From Clostridium ljungdahlii DSM 13528 (GTDB lineage Bacteria; Bacillota; Clostridia; Clostridiales; Clostridiaceae), in contig NC_014328.1 in the NCBI RefSeq assembly GCF_000143685.1, positions 2,542,001 to 2,606,000 of the forward strand: DNA of 64,000 nt. Reading direction: 5' to 3'. Every line of letters starts with the position of its first letter. The first letter of the stretch is position 1. Below, in pieces: positions 37,451-45,443 of this stretch. A program made the translations under genes and the position numbers. The notes under the pieces were generated by a model. The model had not been told where the DNA came from, did no database searches, and saw only the letters and a program-made list of their open reading frames with translations.

Positions 37451-38125
37451 ATGAATATAATTTCTAGTTTTAAGTTTCAATTAAATAAGGATAGGGTTAT
37501 AAAGATGGTGCAATCTTATGGTAAAATGCCTCAATATAATGACCTAGATAAGATGTACAAAAATTTACTACCTATACTAAAAGATCATTCAAATCCACTG
37601 GGAATTTTTAAGATGGAAGAAAAAGATGAAAGTATTAATTTAAATATGTTATCTAAATGCAAGTTTACAATATATTGTCTAATAACTTTAGGAGAAAAAT
37701 GCACTAATAAAATAAATGAAATGTTTGAAAACGGCAACTTTTATGAAGCCTTGCTACTAGATTCCATGTCTAGTAATTACCTATTCAACATGAGTTCTCA
37801 ACTACATCATATTATATGCAGCAAAGCTTCTAAAATAAATTTAGGTATTACTCATAAAGTAGCTCCTGGCGATGGAGAAATAGAATTAGAGTATCAAAAT
37901 AATATTTTAAGCAAACTGAAAGATGCCGAATTTCACAATGTTAAGATGGTAAATAATTGTGTATATCCTCATAAATCCTTAACTTACGTTTATGGAGCCG
38001 ACGCAAGCATATCTGTAAATGGAGATGACCACTGCTGTTCAAGGTGCAGCAATATATTTTGCAGTATGCGTCATATAGAAAAGGAAAATAACTATGCTAT
38101 AGAAAAGGCTATTAATTGTGCTTAA
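37451..38125 (+). CDS. Methionine-synthase activation-domain-like protein, stand-alone
   Basis: This protein of about 224 residues resembles the cobalamin-reactivation domain of MetH. The LGEKCTNKINEMFENGNFYEALLLDSMSSNYL segment and the VAPGDGEIELEYQNNILSKL, NNCVYPHKSLTYVYGAD stretch align by pattern with the SPGYGD and ML-P-KS-SAIIG motifs of that domain. A C-terminal CCSRCSNIFCSMRH cysteine cluster matches the one in corrinoid-activation homologues. It has no catalytic MetH modules. A role in reactivating a corrinoid methyltransferase is inferred. The ATG at 37451 follows AGGTGAGG; an upstream in-frame ATG (37418) lacks a site. Assignment is by motif memory. Confidence 0.65.
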   Translation: MNIISSFKFQLNKDRVIKMVQSYGKMPQYNDLDKMYKNLLPILKDHSNPLGIFKMEEKDESINLNMLSKCKFTIYCLITLGEKCTNKINEMFENGNFYEALLLDSMSSNYLFNMSSQLHHIICSKASKINLGITHKVAPGDGEIELEYQNNILSKLKDAEFHNVKMVNNCVYPHKSLTYVYGADASISVNGDDHCCSRCSNIFCSMRHIEKENNYAIEKAINCA

Positions 38126-38151
38126 TAAGTTATTAATATAACATGTGTATC

Positions 38152-38196
38152 AAAAATGGTATGGTATATTTTAATAAAATATACCATACCATTTTT
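38152..38196. terminator. Bidirectional terminator
   Basis: Perfect arms AAAAATGGTATGGTATATTTT and its complement lie between two convergent genes. Confidence 0.9.
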
Positions 38197-38215
38197 AATG
38201 CAATTTAATTTAATA

Positions 38216-39391
38216 TTATTTAGCTAAATTTAATATTTTTACAATATCATCTTTATTTAATTTTACAAATTGTCCTACAGTTTTAGTTCCATTATCCGTG
38301 CACTTATTAGCCATTTCTTCAATTTTATCTTCTCCTATACTTCCTTCTTTTAAAGTTACAGGTAACCCCATGCTCTTGAAAAATGCTGTCATTCTCCTTA
38401 TGCCTTCAAGTACAATATCTTCGCAGGAACTATAAGATAAATCTACATCCCATACCCTTACTGCAAATTGTACAAATCTATTGATATCGTGTTTATATAC
38501 ATATTTCATCCATGCAGGAAATACAATTGCAAGTCCTGCTCCATGGGCAATGTCTGTTTCCCCACTCAATTCATGTTCAATTTTGTGAGAAGCCCAATCA
38601 CCTATTCTACCCGCACTAAGCACATCATTATGAGCTATAGTACCGGTCCACATAATTTCTGCCCTAGCATCATAGTTTTTGGGATCTTTTAAAACTATTG
38701 GGGCATTATTTATAACATTTCTAAGTGCAGCTTCGCAAAGCCTATCAGTTATATCTACATGTTTCACATTTGTAAAATATCTTTCCATTATATGTGCCAT
38801 AATGTCACAAGCACCACAAGCAGTTTGATACTCTGGTAGTGTAAAAGTAAGTTCAGGATTCATAATTGAAAAAGCAGGTCTTATAAGTACTGTATTTAAT
38901 CCTTTTTTAAACCAACCATCTTCATTCATAATAACAGAACTATTACTAGATTCTGTACCTGTAGCAGGTAATGTTATTACAACTCCTACAGGAAGAGCCT
39001 CTTTCACTTCAGCTTTGCCCGTATAAAAATCCCATACGTCTCCTTTATAAGGTACTCCTACAGCAATAGCTTTAGCCGTATCTGCTGAACTTCCTCCTCC
39101 TACAGATAGTACAAATTTTATATTATTTTCTCTACATAGTCTTATACCTTCTTTAACAGGTCCTAATCTTGGATTAGGTTTAATTCCTGGAAGTTCTATA
39201 AATTCAATTCCATTTTCTTTTAAGGACTTTATAACTCTATCATATAGACCAGATCTTTTTATGCTTCCTCCCCCATAGCAAAAGAGTATTTTATCTGACT
39301 TTGAATACTCCTTTACTTTACTTCCTACAAGATTTTCGGTATCCTTACCAAAAATAATTTCTGTAGCATTTTTAAAAATAAAGTTTTCCAT
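38216..39391 (-). CDS. Iron-containing alcohol dehydrogenase (butanol dehydrogenase-like)
   Basis: This 391-residue type III alcohol dehydrogenase has the NAD(P)-binding GGGSIKRSG and SVGGGSSADTAKAIA motifs and TLPATGTESSNSSV. Metal-binding residues appear in CGACDIMAHIMERYF and GDWASHKIEHELS and HGAGLAIVFPAWMKY. It fits the NADPH-dependent butanol dehydrogenase (YqhD/BdhAB) group. In an acetogen it could reduce acetaldehyde or butyraldehyde. Monocistronic. The ATG at 39391 follows GTGAGGG; an upstream in-frame GTG is part of that site. Confidence 0.9.
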   Translation of the reverse strand: MENFIFKNATEIIFGKDTENLVGSKVKEYSKSDKILFCYGGGSIKRSGLYDRVIKSLKENGIEFIELPGIKPNPRLGPVKEGIRLCRENNIKFVLSVGGGSSADTAKAIAVGVPYKGDVWDFYTGKAEVKEALPVGVVITLPATGTESSNSSVIMNEDGWFKKGLNTVLIRPAFSIMNPELTFTLPEYQTACGACDIMAHIMERYFTNVKHVDITDRLCEAALRNVINNAPIVLKDPKNYDARAEIMWTGTIAHNDVLSAGRIGDWASHKIEHELSGETDIAHGAGLAIVFPAWMKYVYKHDINRFVQFAVRVWDVDLSYSSCEDIVLEGIRRMTAFFKSMGLPVTLKEGSIGEDKIEEMANKCTDNGTKTVGQFVKLNKDDIVKILNLAK

Positions 39392-39449
39392 AATAACATC
39401 CCTCACTTACTAATTTTTCTGATTATGCTAAACAATAAAATAATCTTTA

Positions 39450-41654
39450 TCATTTTAACTTCAATTTGGCTAATGCATCTGCTAAAGCTGAGTTCATTGG
39501 AACTTCACTTTCTTTTTTCATCTTCTTCATATAGTTTGCTACGTCTCTTTTACTGTTCTTGCCTTGCTTATTATCAAATCTTTTATTAAAGGATGATGCC
39601 TTCTCTCTAAAATTACAATTATTATTTATGCAAACATAAACTTGGCCGTCTCCATGTCCTCTAAGTTCCAATTTTTTATGACATTCAGGACATCTTGCAT
39701 TAGTTAATTTTGCTAAATTTTCTCTATGGCCGCAAGCCCTATCTTGGCACACAAGCATTCTTCCATGCTTTCCATTTACCTCAAGCATATATTTACCACA
39801 TTCAGGACATTTAGCTCCTGATAAATTGTCATGTCTAAATTTATCATGGCTTCCTTTTACATCTTCCACAAGCTTTACTGAATAATTCCTCATATTACCT
39901 ATGAAGCTTTTATCATTTAGTTTTCCCTTACTTATCAGATTCAAGTCAGTTTCCCATTTTGCAGTTAAAAGTGGTGATTTTAAATCTTCTGGAACCAATT
40001 CCACAACCTGCTTTCCTTTAGAAGTTGGGATTATTTCCTTACCTTTTTTCTCTATATAAAAAGTATTGAATAATTTTTCAATTATATCAGCTCTTGTAGC
40101 AACTGTTCCAAGTCCACCTGTTTCTCCAAGAGTTTTTGCGTATTCCTTATTCATGTTAATATATTTTTGTGGATTTTCCATGGCAGATAACAACGTTCCT
40201 TCATTAAATCTTGCAGGTGGTTTAGTCTGTCCCTTATGCATTTTAACTGCTGTAAGCTTTATACTATCTCCTCTATTTAAGTTCGGAAGTACCTGTTCCT
40301 TTAATTGATTTTCATGCAGCCCATCATTATCATCAAAGTCTTCATTCTTATCATATACAGCTTTCCATCCCTTTGATTTAATTACCTTTCCACTAGCTGC
40401 AAAGTTTTCTCCATTAATTTCTGCCTTTACAGTTGTTTGCACATATTCAAAAGGAGGAAGCATAACACTTAAAAATCTCTTAACTACTAAATCATATACT
40501 TTTCTTTCTTCATTACTTAACTTTGAAAGAATAACTTTTTCCTCTGTTGGAATTATAGCATGATGGTCTGAAACTTTACTATCATCTACAAAGCCCTTAT
40601 GTGCTCTTATTTTCCCTCTCATAATTTCCATGGCAAATTTGCTATAATTTCCTACTGATATTGCTTTTAATCTCTCTGGCAGAGTAGGCACTATATCCGC
40701 TGAAATATATCTTGAATCCGTTCTTGGATAAGTTAAAAATTTATAATTCTCATACAATCTTTGCATTATAGAAAGTGTCTGCTTTGCAGAGTAACCAAAA
40801 AGTCTATTAGCATCTCTTTGAAGCTCTGTTAAATCATAAAGTGCTGGTGCATATTTTTTCTTATCGCTTTTTATTACATCAAGTATTTTGCCATTTTGAC
40901 CATTAACTTTTGATACTACTTTATTTGCAAAGTTTTCATCAAAAGTATTAAAATGTCCATTACCATTTTGCCATTGAAGAGTATATCCATTGGCATTTCC
41001 AATTATACTGTAATAATCCTTTGGTTTAAAGTTTTTAATTTCCTCTTCTCTATGAACAATCATAGCTAGAGTTGGAGTCTGAACTCTTCCTGCTGAAAGC
41101 TGAGCATTATGCTTACAAGTTAATGCTCTTGTAACATTAAGTCCTACAATCCAATCTGCTTCTGCTCTACACTGTGCTGCCCTATATAAGTTATCATATT
41201 GTGATGAAGGTTTTAAATTTCTGAAGCCTTCGTTAATAGCTTTATCTGTTTGAGAAGAAATCCAAAGTCTTTTTATAGGCTTATTTACTCTAGCCTTTTC
41301 AATTATCCATCTTGCTACTAGTTCCCCTTCTCTTCCAGCATCTGTAGCAATAACAATTTCTGTTACATCTTTTCTATTTAATTGTTCTTTTACTGCATTA
41401 AATTGTTTTCCAGTTTGTTTTATAACTACAAGCTTTAAATACTTAGGAAGCATTGGTAGATCTTCTAGCTTCCAAGTTTTATATTTATCATCATAAGCTT
41501 CTGGATCTGCTAAAGTAACTAAATGGCCCAAAGCCCAAGTTACAATATACTTTTCCCCTTCTAACCATCCATTGCCCTTTTTACGACATTTTAAGACCCT
41601 CGCAATTTCTCTTCCTACAGAAGGCTTTTCAGCTAATACCAGTATTTTACCCAT
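39450..41654 (-). CDS. topB: DNA topoisomerase III
   Basis: This 734-residue type IA topoisomerase begins with the TOPRIM motif VLAEKPSVGREIARVL and the acidic metal site ATDAGREGELVARWI. The catalytic tyrosine region is LTYPRTDSRYIS, preceded by LYDLTELQRDANRLFGYSA. The C-terminus carries two short zinc-ribbon-like CxxC pairs (CPECGKYM, CPECHKKL) and a lysine-rich tail. It relaxes and decatenates single-stranded intermediates. Start ATG follows AAAGGAAA. A structured RNA region and promoter lie upstream. Confidence 0.95.
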   Translation of the reverse strand: MGKILVLAEKPSVGREIARVLKCRKKGNGWLEGEKYIVTWALGHLVTLADPEAYDDKYKTWKLEDLPMLPKYLKLVVIKQTGKQFNAVKEQLNRKDVTEIVIATDAGREGELVARWIIEKARVNKPIKRLWISSQTDKAINEGFRNLKPSSQYDNLYRAAQCRAEADWIVGLNVTRALTCKHNAQLSAGRVQTPTLAMIVHREEEIKNFKPKDYYSIIGNANGYTLQWQNGNGHFNTFDENFANKVVSKVNGQNGKILDVIKSDKKKYAPALYDLTELQRDANRLFGYSAKQTLSIMQRLYENYKFLTYPRTDSRYISADIVPTLPERLKAISVGNYSKFAMEIMRGKIRAHKGFVDDSKVSDHHAIIPTEEKVILSKLSNEERKVYDLVVKRFLSVMLPPFEYVQTTVKAEINGENFAASGKVIKSKGWKAVYDKNEDFDDNDGLHENQLKEQVLPNLNRGDSIKLTAVKMHKGQTKPPARFNEGTLLSAMENPQKYINMNKEYAKTLGETGGLGTVATRADIIEKLFNTFYIEKKGKEIIPTSKGKQVVELVPEDLKSPLLTAKWETDLNLISKGKLNDKSFIGNMRNYSVKLVEDVKGSHDKFRHDNLSGAKCPECGKYMLEVNGKHGRMLVCQDRACGHRENLAKLTNARCPECHKKLELRGHGDGQVYVCINNNCNFREKASSFNKRFDNKQGKNSKRDVANYMKKMKKESEVPMNSALADALAKLKLK

Positions 41655-41699
41655 ATTTATTTCCTTTCATGCTTTATTAATATCATTATATTTGTCTTT

Positions 41700-41860
41700 A
41701 GGCATTTGAAAGAAAATAACAAGTCAAAGATGCGACGAATATTTTTTATCAAACAAGGAGGCAGGTTCCGCAGATAGTAAATCCTATCTAAGGGTTCTAC
41801 CGACGCAGTATGATAGAAAATAGGCTAGCATACTGACTAGTTATTTTTTTGAAAATGCCT
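41700..41860 (-). ncRNA. Candidate structured RNA (6S-like fold or topB leader)
   Basis: AGGCATTT at 41700 pairs with AAATGCCT at 41860, and ATAAC/GTTAT arms follow inside. A central side hairpin (CAGTATG / CATACTG) and a terminal irregular hairpin (AGATAG / CTATCT within GGTAG / CTGCC arms) complete a long rod with an open centre, the layout of 6S RNA. At 161 nt it is short for 6S. A good minus-strand promoter lies 65 bases upstream (41925-41953), which favours the minus strand. It could instead be an unusual leader of topB, whose start is 46 bases away. Confidence 0.4.
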
Positions 41861-41924
41861 TATCTATTAAATACAAAACAATGTTGGTTTAAAATTTACT
41901 ATATTGTAAAAACTTCTATTTCAT

Positions 41925-41953
41925 ATTATACGATTTATTATACCTCTTTACAA
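41925..41953 (-). promoter_or_regulatory. Promoter for the structured RNA / topB
   Basis: TTGTAA and TATAAT are 17 bases apart. Confidence 0.55.
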
Positions 41954-41971
41954 GTTGAGCAGCGTGAATAG

Positions 41972-42082
41972 CTTCAGACTACCCATATGTGGGGTCTCTA
42001 ATCTGAAAGTTAACTTATGCAATATTTTTAAAGAACAAAGTTCAAATTTCAATTAGGGTCTCTACATATAGATCATGTAGAG
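41972..42082. other. Two hairpins sharing a GGGTCTCTA core
   Basis: Hairpin one (41972-42008) has arms CTTCAGA and TCTGAAAG; hairpin two (42060-42082) has arms CTCTACAT and ATGTAGAG. Both carry GGGTCTCTA, at 41992-42000 and 42056-42064. No gene is present and the role is unknown. Confidence 0.4.
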
Positions 42083-42106
42083 TTAATTATCTATATATTC
42101 TAACTT

Positions 42107-42143
42107 AAAAATCAACTTATACGTAGTATAAGTTGATTTTTTG
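42107..42143 (-). terminator. Terminator after luxS
   Basis: Arms AAAATCAACTTATAC and GTATAAGTTGATTTT with T-runs on both strands. Confidence 0.85.
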
Positions 42144-42164
42144 TTTAAAATATATTTTCAAACA

Positions 42165-42644
42165 TTAGTCTGGGTAATTCAGGTTTTTATCTGTGATATT
42201 TGTTAAAACTTCCTTTAGAAATTTATTCGCCAGATATTTTGCCATAGAAAGATTCATATCTAAATAATTTCCACAATCCTTTGCCGCTGCTCCAGGTACA
42301 TCTCCTTCAAAATCTCCAATAAACTTATACATTTCTTTAAGTAAATCCACTACATCTGCTGATTTATAATCTCCTTCTAGTATTAAATAGAAGCCTGTCC
42401 TACACCCCATAGGTCCAAAGTACACAGTTTTAGATCCATACACTTTATGATTTCTCAAAAAAGTTGCGCCTAAATGTTCAATAGTATGAACTTCTGCTGT
42501 ATTCATAACCGGCTCAAAATTTGGTCTTGTCATTCTTATATCAAAAGTAGTCAGGACTACATCTTTAAACTTATCTTTTCTCGATACATAAACACCTGGC
42601 TGTAATTTTAAATGATTAACTGTAAAACTTGCAATTTTTTCCAT
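42165..42644 (-). CDS. luxS: S-ribosylhomocysteine lyase LuxS
   Basis: LuxS cleaves S-ribosylhomocysteine to homocysteine and the autoinducer-2 precursor, recycling the product of SAM-dependent methylation. The 159-residue protein has the metal-binding HTIEHLGATFLRNH motif, the GPMGCRTGFYLI motif with the catalytic cysteine and the second metal cysteine in AAKDCGNYLDMNL. Length is standard. It is the last gene of a unit headed by a SAM-I riboswitch, which fits its place in the methyl cycle. Start ATG follows TAGGAGGCGA. Confidence 0.97.
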   Translation of the reverse strand: MEKIASFTVNHLKLQPGVYVSRKDKFKDVVLTTFDIRMTRPNFEPVMNTAEVHTIEHLGATFLRNHKVYGSKTVYFGPMGCRTGFYLILEGDYKSADVVDLLKEMYKFIGDFEGDVPGAAAKDCGNYLDMNLSMAKYLANKFLKEVLTNITDKNLNYPD

Positions 42645-42704
42645 TACCTATCGCCTCCTAAAACTAATTGTATATTAGCATTTATATCCTTTTGCGTCAA
42701 ACAA

Positions 42705-43271
42705 TTATCTCTTTTCAATTGCAATGATCATAGGCGGATTATTAACCTGATTTGTAAAACATAAATTAATTACGTTATATTCCTTCTGATTTAATTTTTC
42801 TGTATATTTCTCCAGTTCTTCTTTTTCAAACGTTCCCTCTTTATGTCCGTAATATACAACTAAAATTATTATTCCATTCTTACATATTAAATTCAAAGCT
42901 TTTTTAAGTGCCACTAGTGTGGTTTCTGATTTTGTTGTAACAGAATGTTCCCCTTTAGGCAAATATCCCAAATTGAAAATAACGAGATTTATTTTATCTT
43001 TTACATATTTGTCCATGTTTTCATGACCATCATGTATTAATTTTACCCATTCAGATACATTGCTTTTCATTAACTTTTCCTTTGTATTTTGAAGGGCAGT
43101 TTCCTGTATATCAAAAGAATAAACTTTCCCAGAGCTTCCTACAAGTTCTGCTAGAAGTTCCGTATCATTTCCATTTCCCATAGTAGCATCCACTACTATA
43201 TCACCTTTATTAAGTTTTATTTTACATATATCCCTAGCTATATTAACTGCATTTGTAAAATAATTTTGCAT
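42705..43271 (-). CDS. mnmM: tRNA methyltransferase of the MnmM (YtqB) family
   Basis: This 188-residue class I SAM-dependent methyltransferase has the SAM-binding motif VVDATMGNGNDTELLAELVG and the family-specific NLGYLPKGEHSVTTKSETT and VYYGHKEGTFEKEEL. These match YtqB/MnmM, which methylates 5-aminomethyl-2-thiouridine at the tRNA wobble position. The window also encodes MnmA, which makes the 2-thio group. It sits between the yezD-type gene and luxS, downstream of a SAM-I riboswitch. Start is taken as the ATG at 43271, with GGAG about 12 bases upstream; a TTG is adjacent. Family recognised by motif. Confidence 0.82.
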   Translation of the reverse strand: MQNYFTNAVNIARDICKIKLNKGDIVVDATMGNGNDTELLAELVGSSGKVYSFDIQETALQNTKEKLMKSNVSEWVKLIHDGHENMDKYVKDKINLVIFNLGYLPKGEHSVTTKSETTLVALKKALNLICKNGIIILVVYYGHKEGTFEKEELEKYTEKLNQKEYNVINLCFTNQVNNPPMIIAIEKR

Positions 43272-43395
43272 CAAGTACCAGCTCCATAACCTTTACTAAA
43301 ATATTATAGTAATAATTTCTATATCATATTATACATCTAATCTGTAAATTTAAAAGCCCATACTTTCCTTTATCTATATATGAAGTAAAAATATA

Positions 43396-43551
43396 TCATA
43401 CCAACCTAACTTTTTCACTTTTTTCTATTTGTACAACTTTACCATCTTGAATAACTAAAGTTATTGATCCATAGTTAACTACTTTTAACATATCCAACAA
43501 TCTATCTAGATCCTTTTCTGAAATACCCCGGCAGAGTCTTTTTTTATCCAC
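43396..43551 (-). CDS. yezD: YezD-type small protein (DUF2292)
   Basis: A 51-residue reading frame starts with GTG at 43551, 8 bases after GGGGAGGG, and encodes a protein with a C-terminal GSITLVIQDGKVVQIEKSEKVR stretch. This is the signature of the YezD/DUF2292 family, small proteins usually found beside sulfur-assimilation and methionine genes. It lies about 30 bases after the SAM-I riboswitch terminator, so it is the first gene under its control. Function is unknown. The frame is too short for standard gene-length cut-offs but has a strong ribosome-binding site. Confidence 0.82.
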   Translation of the reverse strand: MDKKRLCRGISEKDLDRLLDMLKVVNYGSITLVIQDGKVVQIEKSEKVRLV

Positions 43552-43581
43552 TATTATCCCTCCCCAATATAAAATTTCCTA

Positions 43582-43747
43582 AATAAAAAAACTTCCTGCA
43601 GATGAAATGCAAGAAGTTATTAATTTCCTCTAAGCTCTCATCTTTCAGGTATATATTCCTGTTGGAATTAGCACCTTGAATATATTTCACTATATCCAGG
43701 TTGCCGGGCATCATAGGGCCAGTCCCTCCGCCACTCTTGATAAGAAT
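43582..43747 (-). promoter_or_regulatory. SAM-I riboswitch (S-box) of yezD-mnmM-luxS
   Basis: The minus strand reads TCTTATCAAGAGTGGCGGAGGGAC, CTGGCCCTATGATGCCCGGCAACC, and GGTGCTAATTCC, then the P4 and anti-terminator strand with GATGAGAG. These are the invariant S-box elements. A terminator (AACTTC...GAAGTT, 43590-43618) and T-run follow. SAM binding should stop transcription before yezD. Confidence 0.97.
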
Positions 43748-43764
43748 AATATTAAATTATTATA

Positions 43765-43793
43765 ATTATACAATATTATTATCCATTTATCAA
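43765..43793 (-). promoter_or_regulatory. Promoter of the SAM-I-controlled yezD-mnmM-luxS unit
   Basis: TTGATA and TATAAT are 17 bases apart, about 18 bases before the S-box. Confidence 0.7.
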
Positions 43794-43888
43794 CGTCTAA
43801 TTTTTCTCTCATTTTATTTATGATTGAATTGTGATAATGTTTAGTATACCGCATTTGATCATATCCCAGATAAATTAATAAAGTTAAA

Positions 43889-43931
43889 TAAAAACCCTTT
43901 TTTACAGAATAAATTTGATAAAAAAGGGTTA
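43889..43931 (-). terminator. Terminator after the nitrogenase-like operon
   Basis: Arms AACCCTTTTTTA and TAAAAAAGGGTT with a T-run on the minus strand. It lies about 150 bases after the nifK-like gene; the bases between show no gene. Confidence 0.75.
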
Positions 43932-44079
43932 TATCTACTGTAGTTACATGACTTCCTCTCTCATCTTCCTCCAAGTTACTTCAACCAGAAGCAGGAACTA
44001 GGACCTTTCAAGCAGATGAGCTTTAAAGCTGCAGAGAATTCAAAACTTTTATCACTACGTTTGGGGCAGTTATATAAAT

Positions 44080-45432
44080 TTAAGCACTGGCACTAACTAT
44101 AGTAGTATATATTTTTTCAAGCAGAGTAAGAGCTCCTCTGTAACCTATATATGATTTTGATATAACCACCTCATAGGATGCTGGAAATCCTATTTCCACT
44201 ATAAATCCCTTTAATTCTTTAGCCAAATCTCTTTCCCAAGTAGTACCAAAAATAATAGGAGGCTTGTGTCCAAAATCAGTTTTTCTCAACTTATCATGTA
44301 TTGCATAGCTATCTTCTTCAAATTCCACATCTGTTGAAACATCCTCTGCTATATTTTTATACTGCTCTTTTATAAGATCTCTATATCTTTCTGGTGGATT
44401 ATCAGTAATAATTTGTTTTGCAGGTATAAGTCCAAGCTGATTTATTAAAAATTTTGTTACCGCCAAATTATAGGCACTGTCACCTACAACTGCAAATTTA
44501 GCAGGTAGTCCCCACCAATATTCTGCATAAAAGTCAGAAAAGTCCTCCAGATACTCATAATATTTTCTTTCTTCCTTCTCAATAAATTCTTCTGCCTTAT
44601 TTTTATCTATACCTGCAAAATCCACTACCTTCCTTAAGAAACTGCTTGTTTCCTTTGCTCCTATAGGGATTGTAGGAATATGCAGATATGGCTGTCCATA
44701 CTTCTTTTTTAAATGTTCTGCAGTTTTAAGTCCAAGCCATGGGGAAAGCACAAGGTTAAATTGTGCCTTTTTGATATTTTTCCATTCTGAAACTCCACTA
44801 CTCTCATGTCCAAATAAAATATTAACTTCAAAACCTACACCTTCCAGAATTCTTTTAATTTCTGTAAGGTCTCCCCTCCAAAAAGTATTATGATATGGAA
44901 GAAGAGACCAGACATTTACAAGTCCTTTTTTCAAAGGTCCCTTATAATCCCCTACATACTGATTAATAATAGCTTCTGTTACAAGCTCATGTCCAATAAA
45001 ATTATTTCCTTTGAATCCTCCTGTTTCAGCATATACTACAGGAAGATTTCTATCTTGAAATTCACTTACTACAGCTCCTACATCATCTCCTACGGTATCT
45101 GGTATGCATCCTGTCATAACTACGAATAAATCTGCATCAAGAACTTTAAAGGATGATTCAATTAATTTCCTCAGTCTATCTTCGCCTCCAAATATAACTT
45201 CTTTTTCATGTATATTGGTGCTTGGTACAACAGATGCTCCCCCATAGCCTCCTCCTTGAAATCCATTATAAAAAGATATATTGGAAGTTTGCTTATCTGC
45301 ACAGCCAGGACCGCAGTGAGTAATTGGAATAACCCTTGGAATTGCGAAGGCACTGTGCATTGCCCCAATGGCACATCCATATCTGACCTGTTCTATTGAA
45401 TTTGATTTTTCTACATTTTTTGTATTTGTCAC
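44080..45432 (-). CDS. NifK-like nitrogenase component, candidate MarK
   Basis: This is the beta-type subunit of a nitrogenase-like reductase, about 450 residues, shorter than nitrogenase NifK (about 520). P-cluster cysteines are conserved in RYGCAIGAMHSA, ITHCGPGCAD and VMTGCIPDTVGDDV. It lies directly after its NifD-like partner, whose stop overlaps the ribosome-binding site. GTG at 45432 is preferred (AGGAG 8 bases upstream); GTG at 45441 is also possible. With nifB, nifH-like and nifD-like genes and no nifE/N, it fits the methylthio-alkane reductase (marBHDK) group of nitrogenase-like enzymes. The reaction is inferred. Confidence 0.83.
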   Translation of the reverse strand: MTNTKNVEKSNSIEQVRYGCAIGAMHSAFAIPRVIPITHCGPGCADKQTSNISFYNGFQGGGYGGASVVPSTNIHEKEVIFGGEDRLRKLIESSFKVLDADLFVVMTGCIPDTVGDDVGAVVSEFQDRNLPVVYAETGGFKGNNFIGHELVTEAIINQYVGDYKGPLKKGLVNVWSLLPYHNTFWRGDLTEIKRILEGVGFEVNILFGHESSGVSEWKNIKKAQFNLVLSPWLGLKTAEHLKKKYGQPYLHIPTIPIGAKETSSFLRKVVDFAGIDKNKAEEFIEKEERKYYEYLEDFSDFYAEYWWGLPAKFAVVGDSAYNLAVTKFLINQLGLIPAKQIITDNPPERYRDLIKEQYKNIAEDVSTDVEFEEDSYAIHDKLRKTDFGHKPPIIFGTTWERDLAKELKGFIVEIGFPASYEVVISKSYIGYRGALTLLEKIYTTIVSASA

Positions 45433-45443
45433 TATTTTCACTC

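Noticed and set aside
43711..43974. 87-residue open frame on the minus strand between the NifK-like gene and the SAM-I riboswitch
   Set aside because: It is built from a terminator, a promoter and the first bases of the riboswitch, and shows no protein character.
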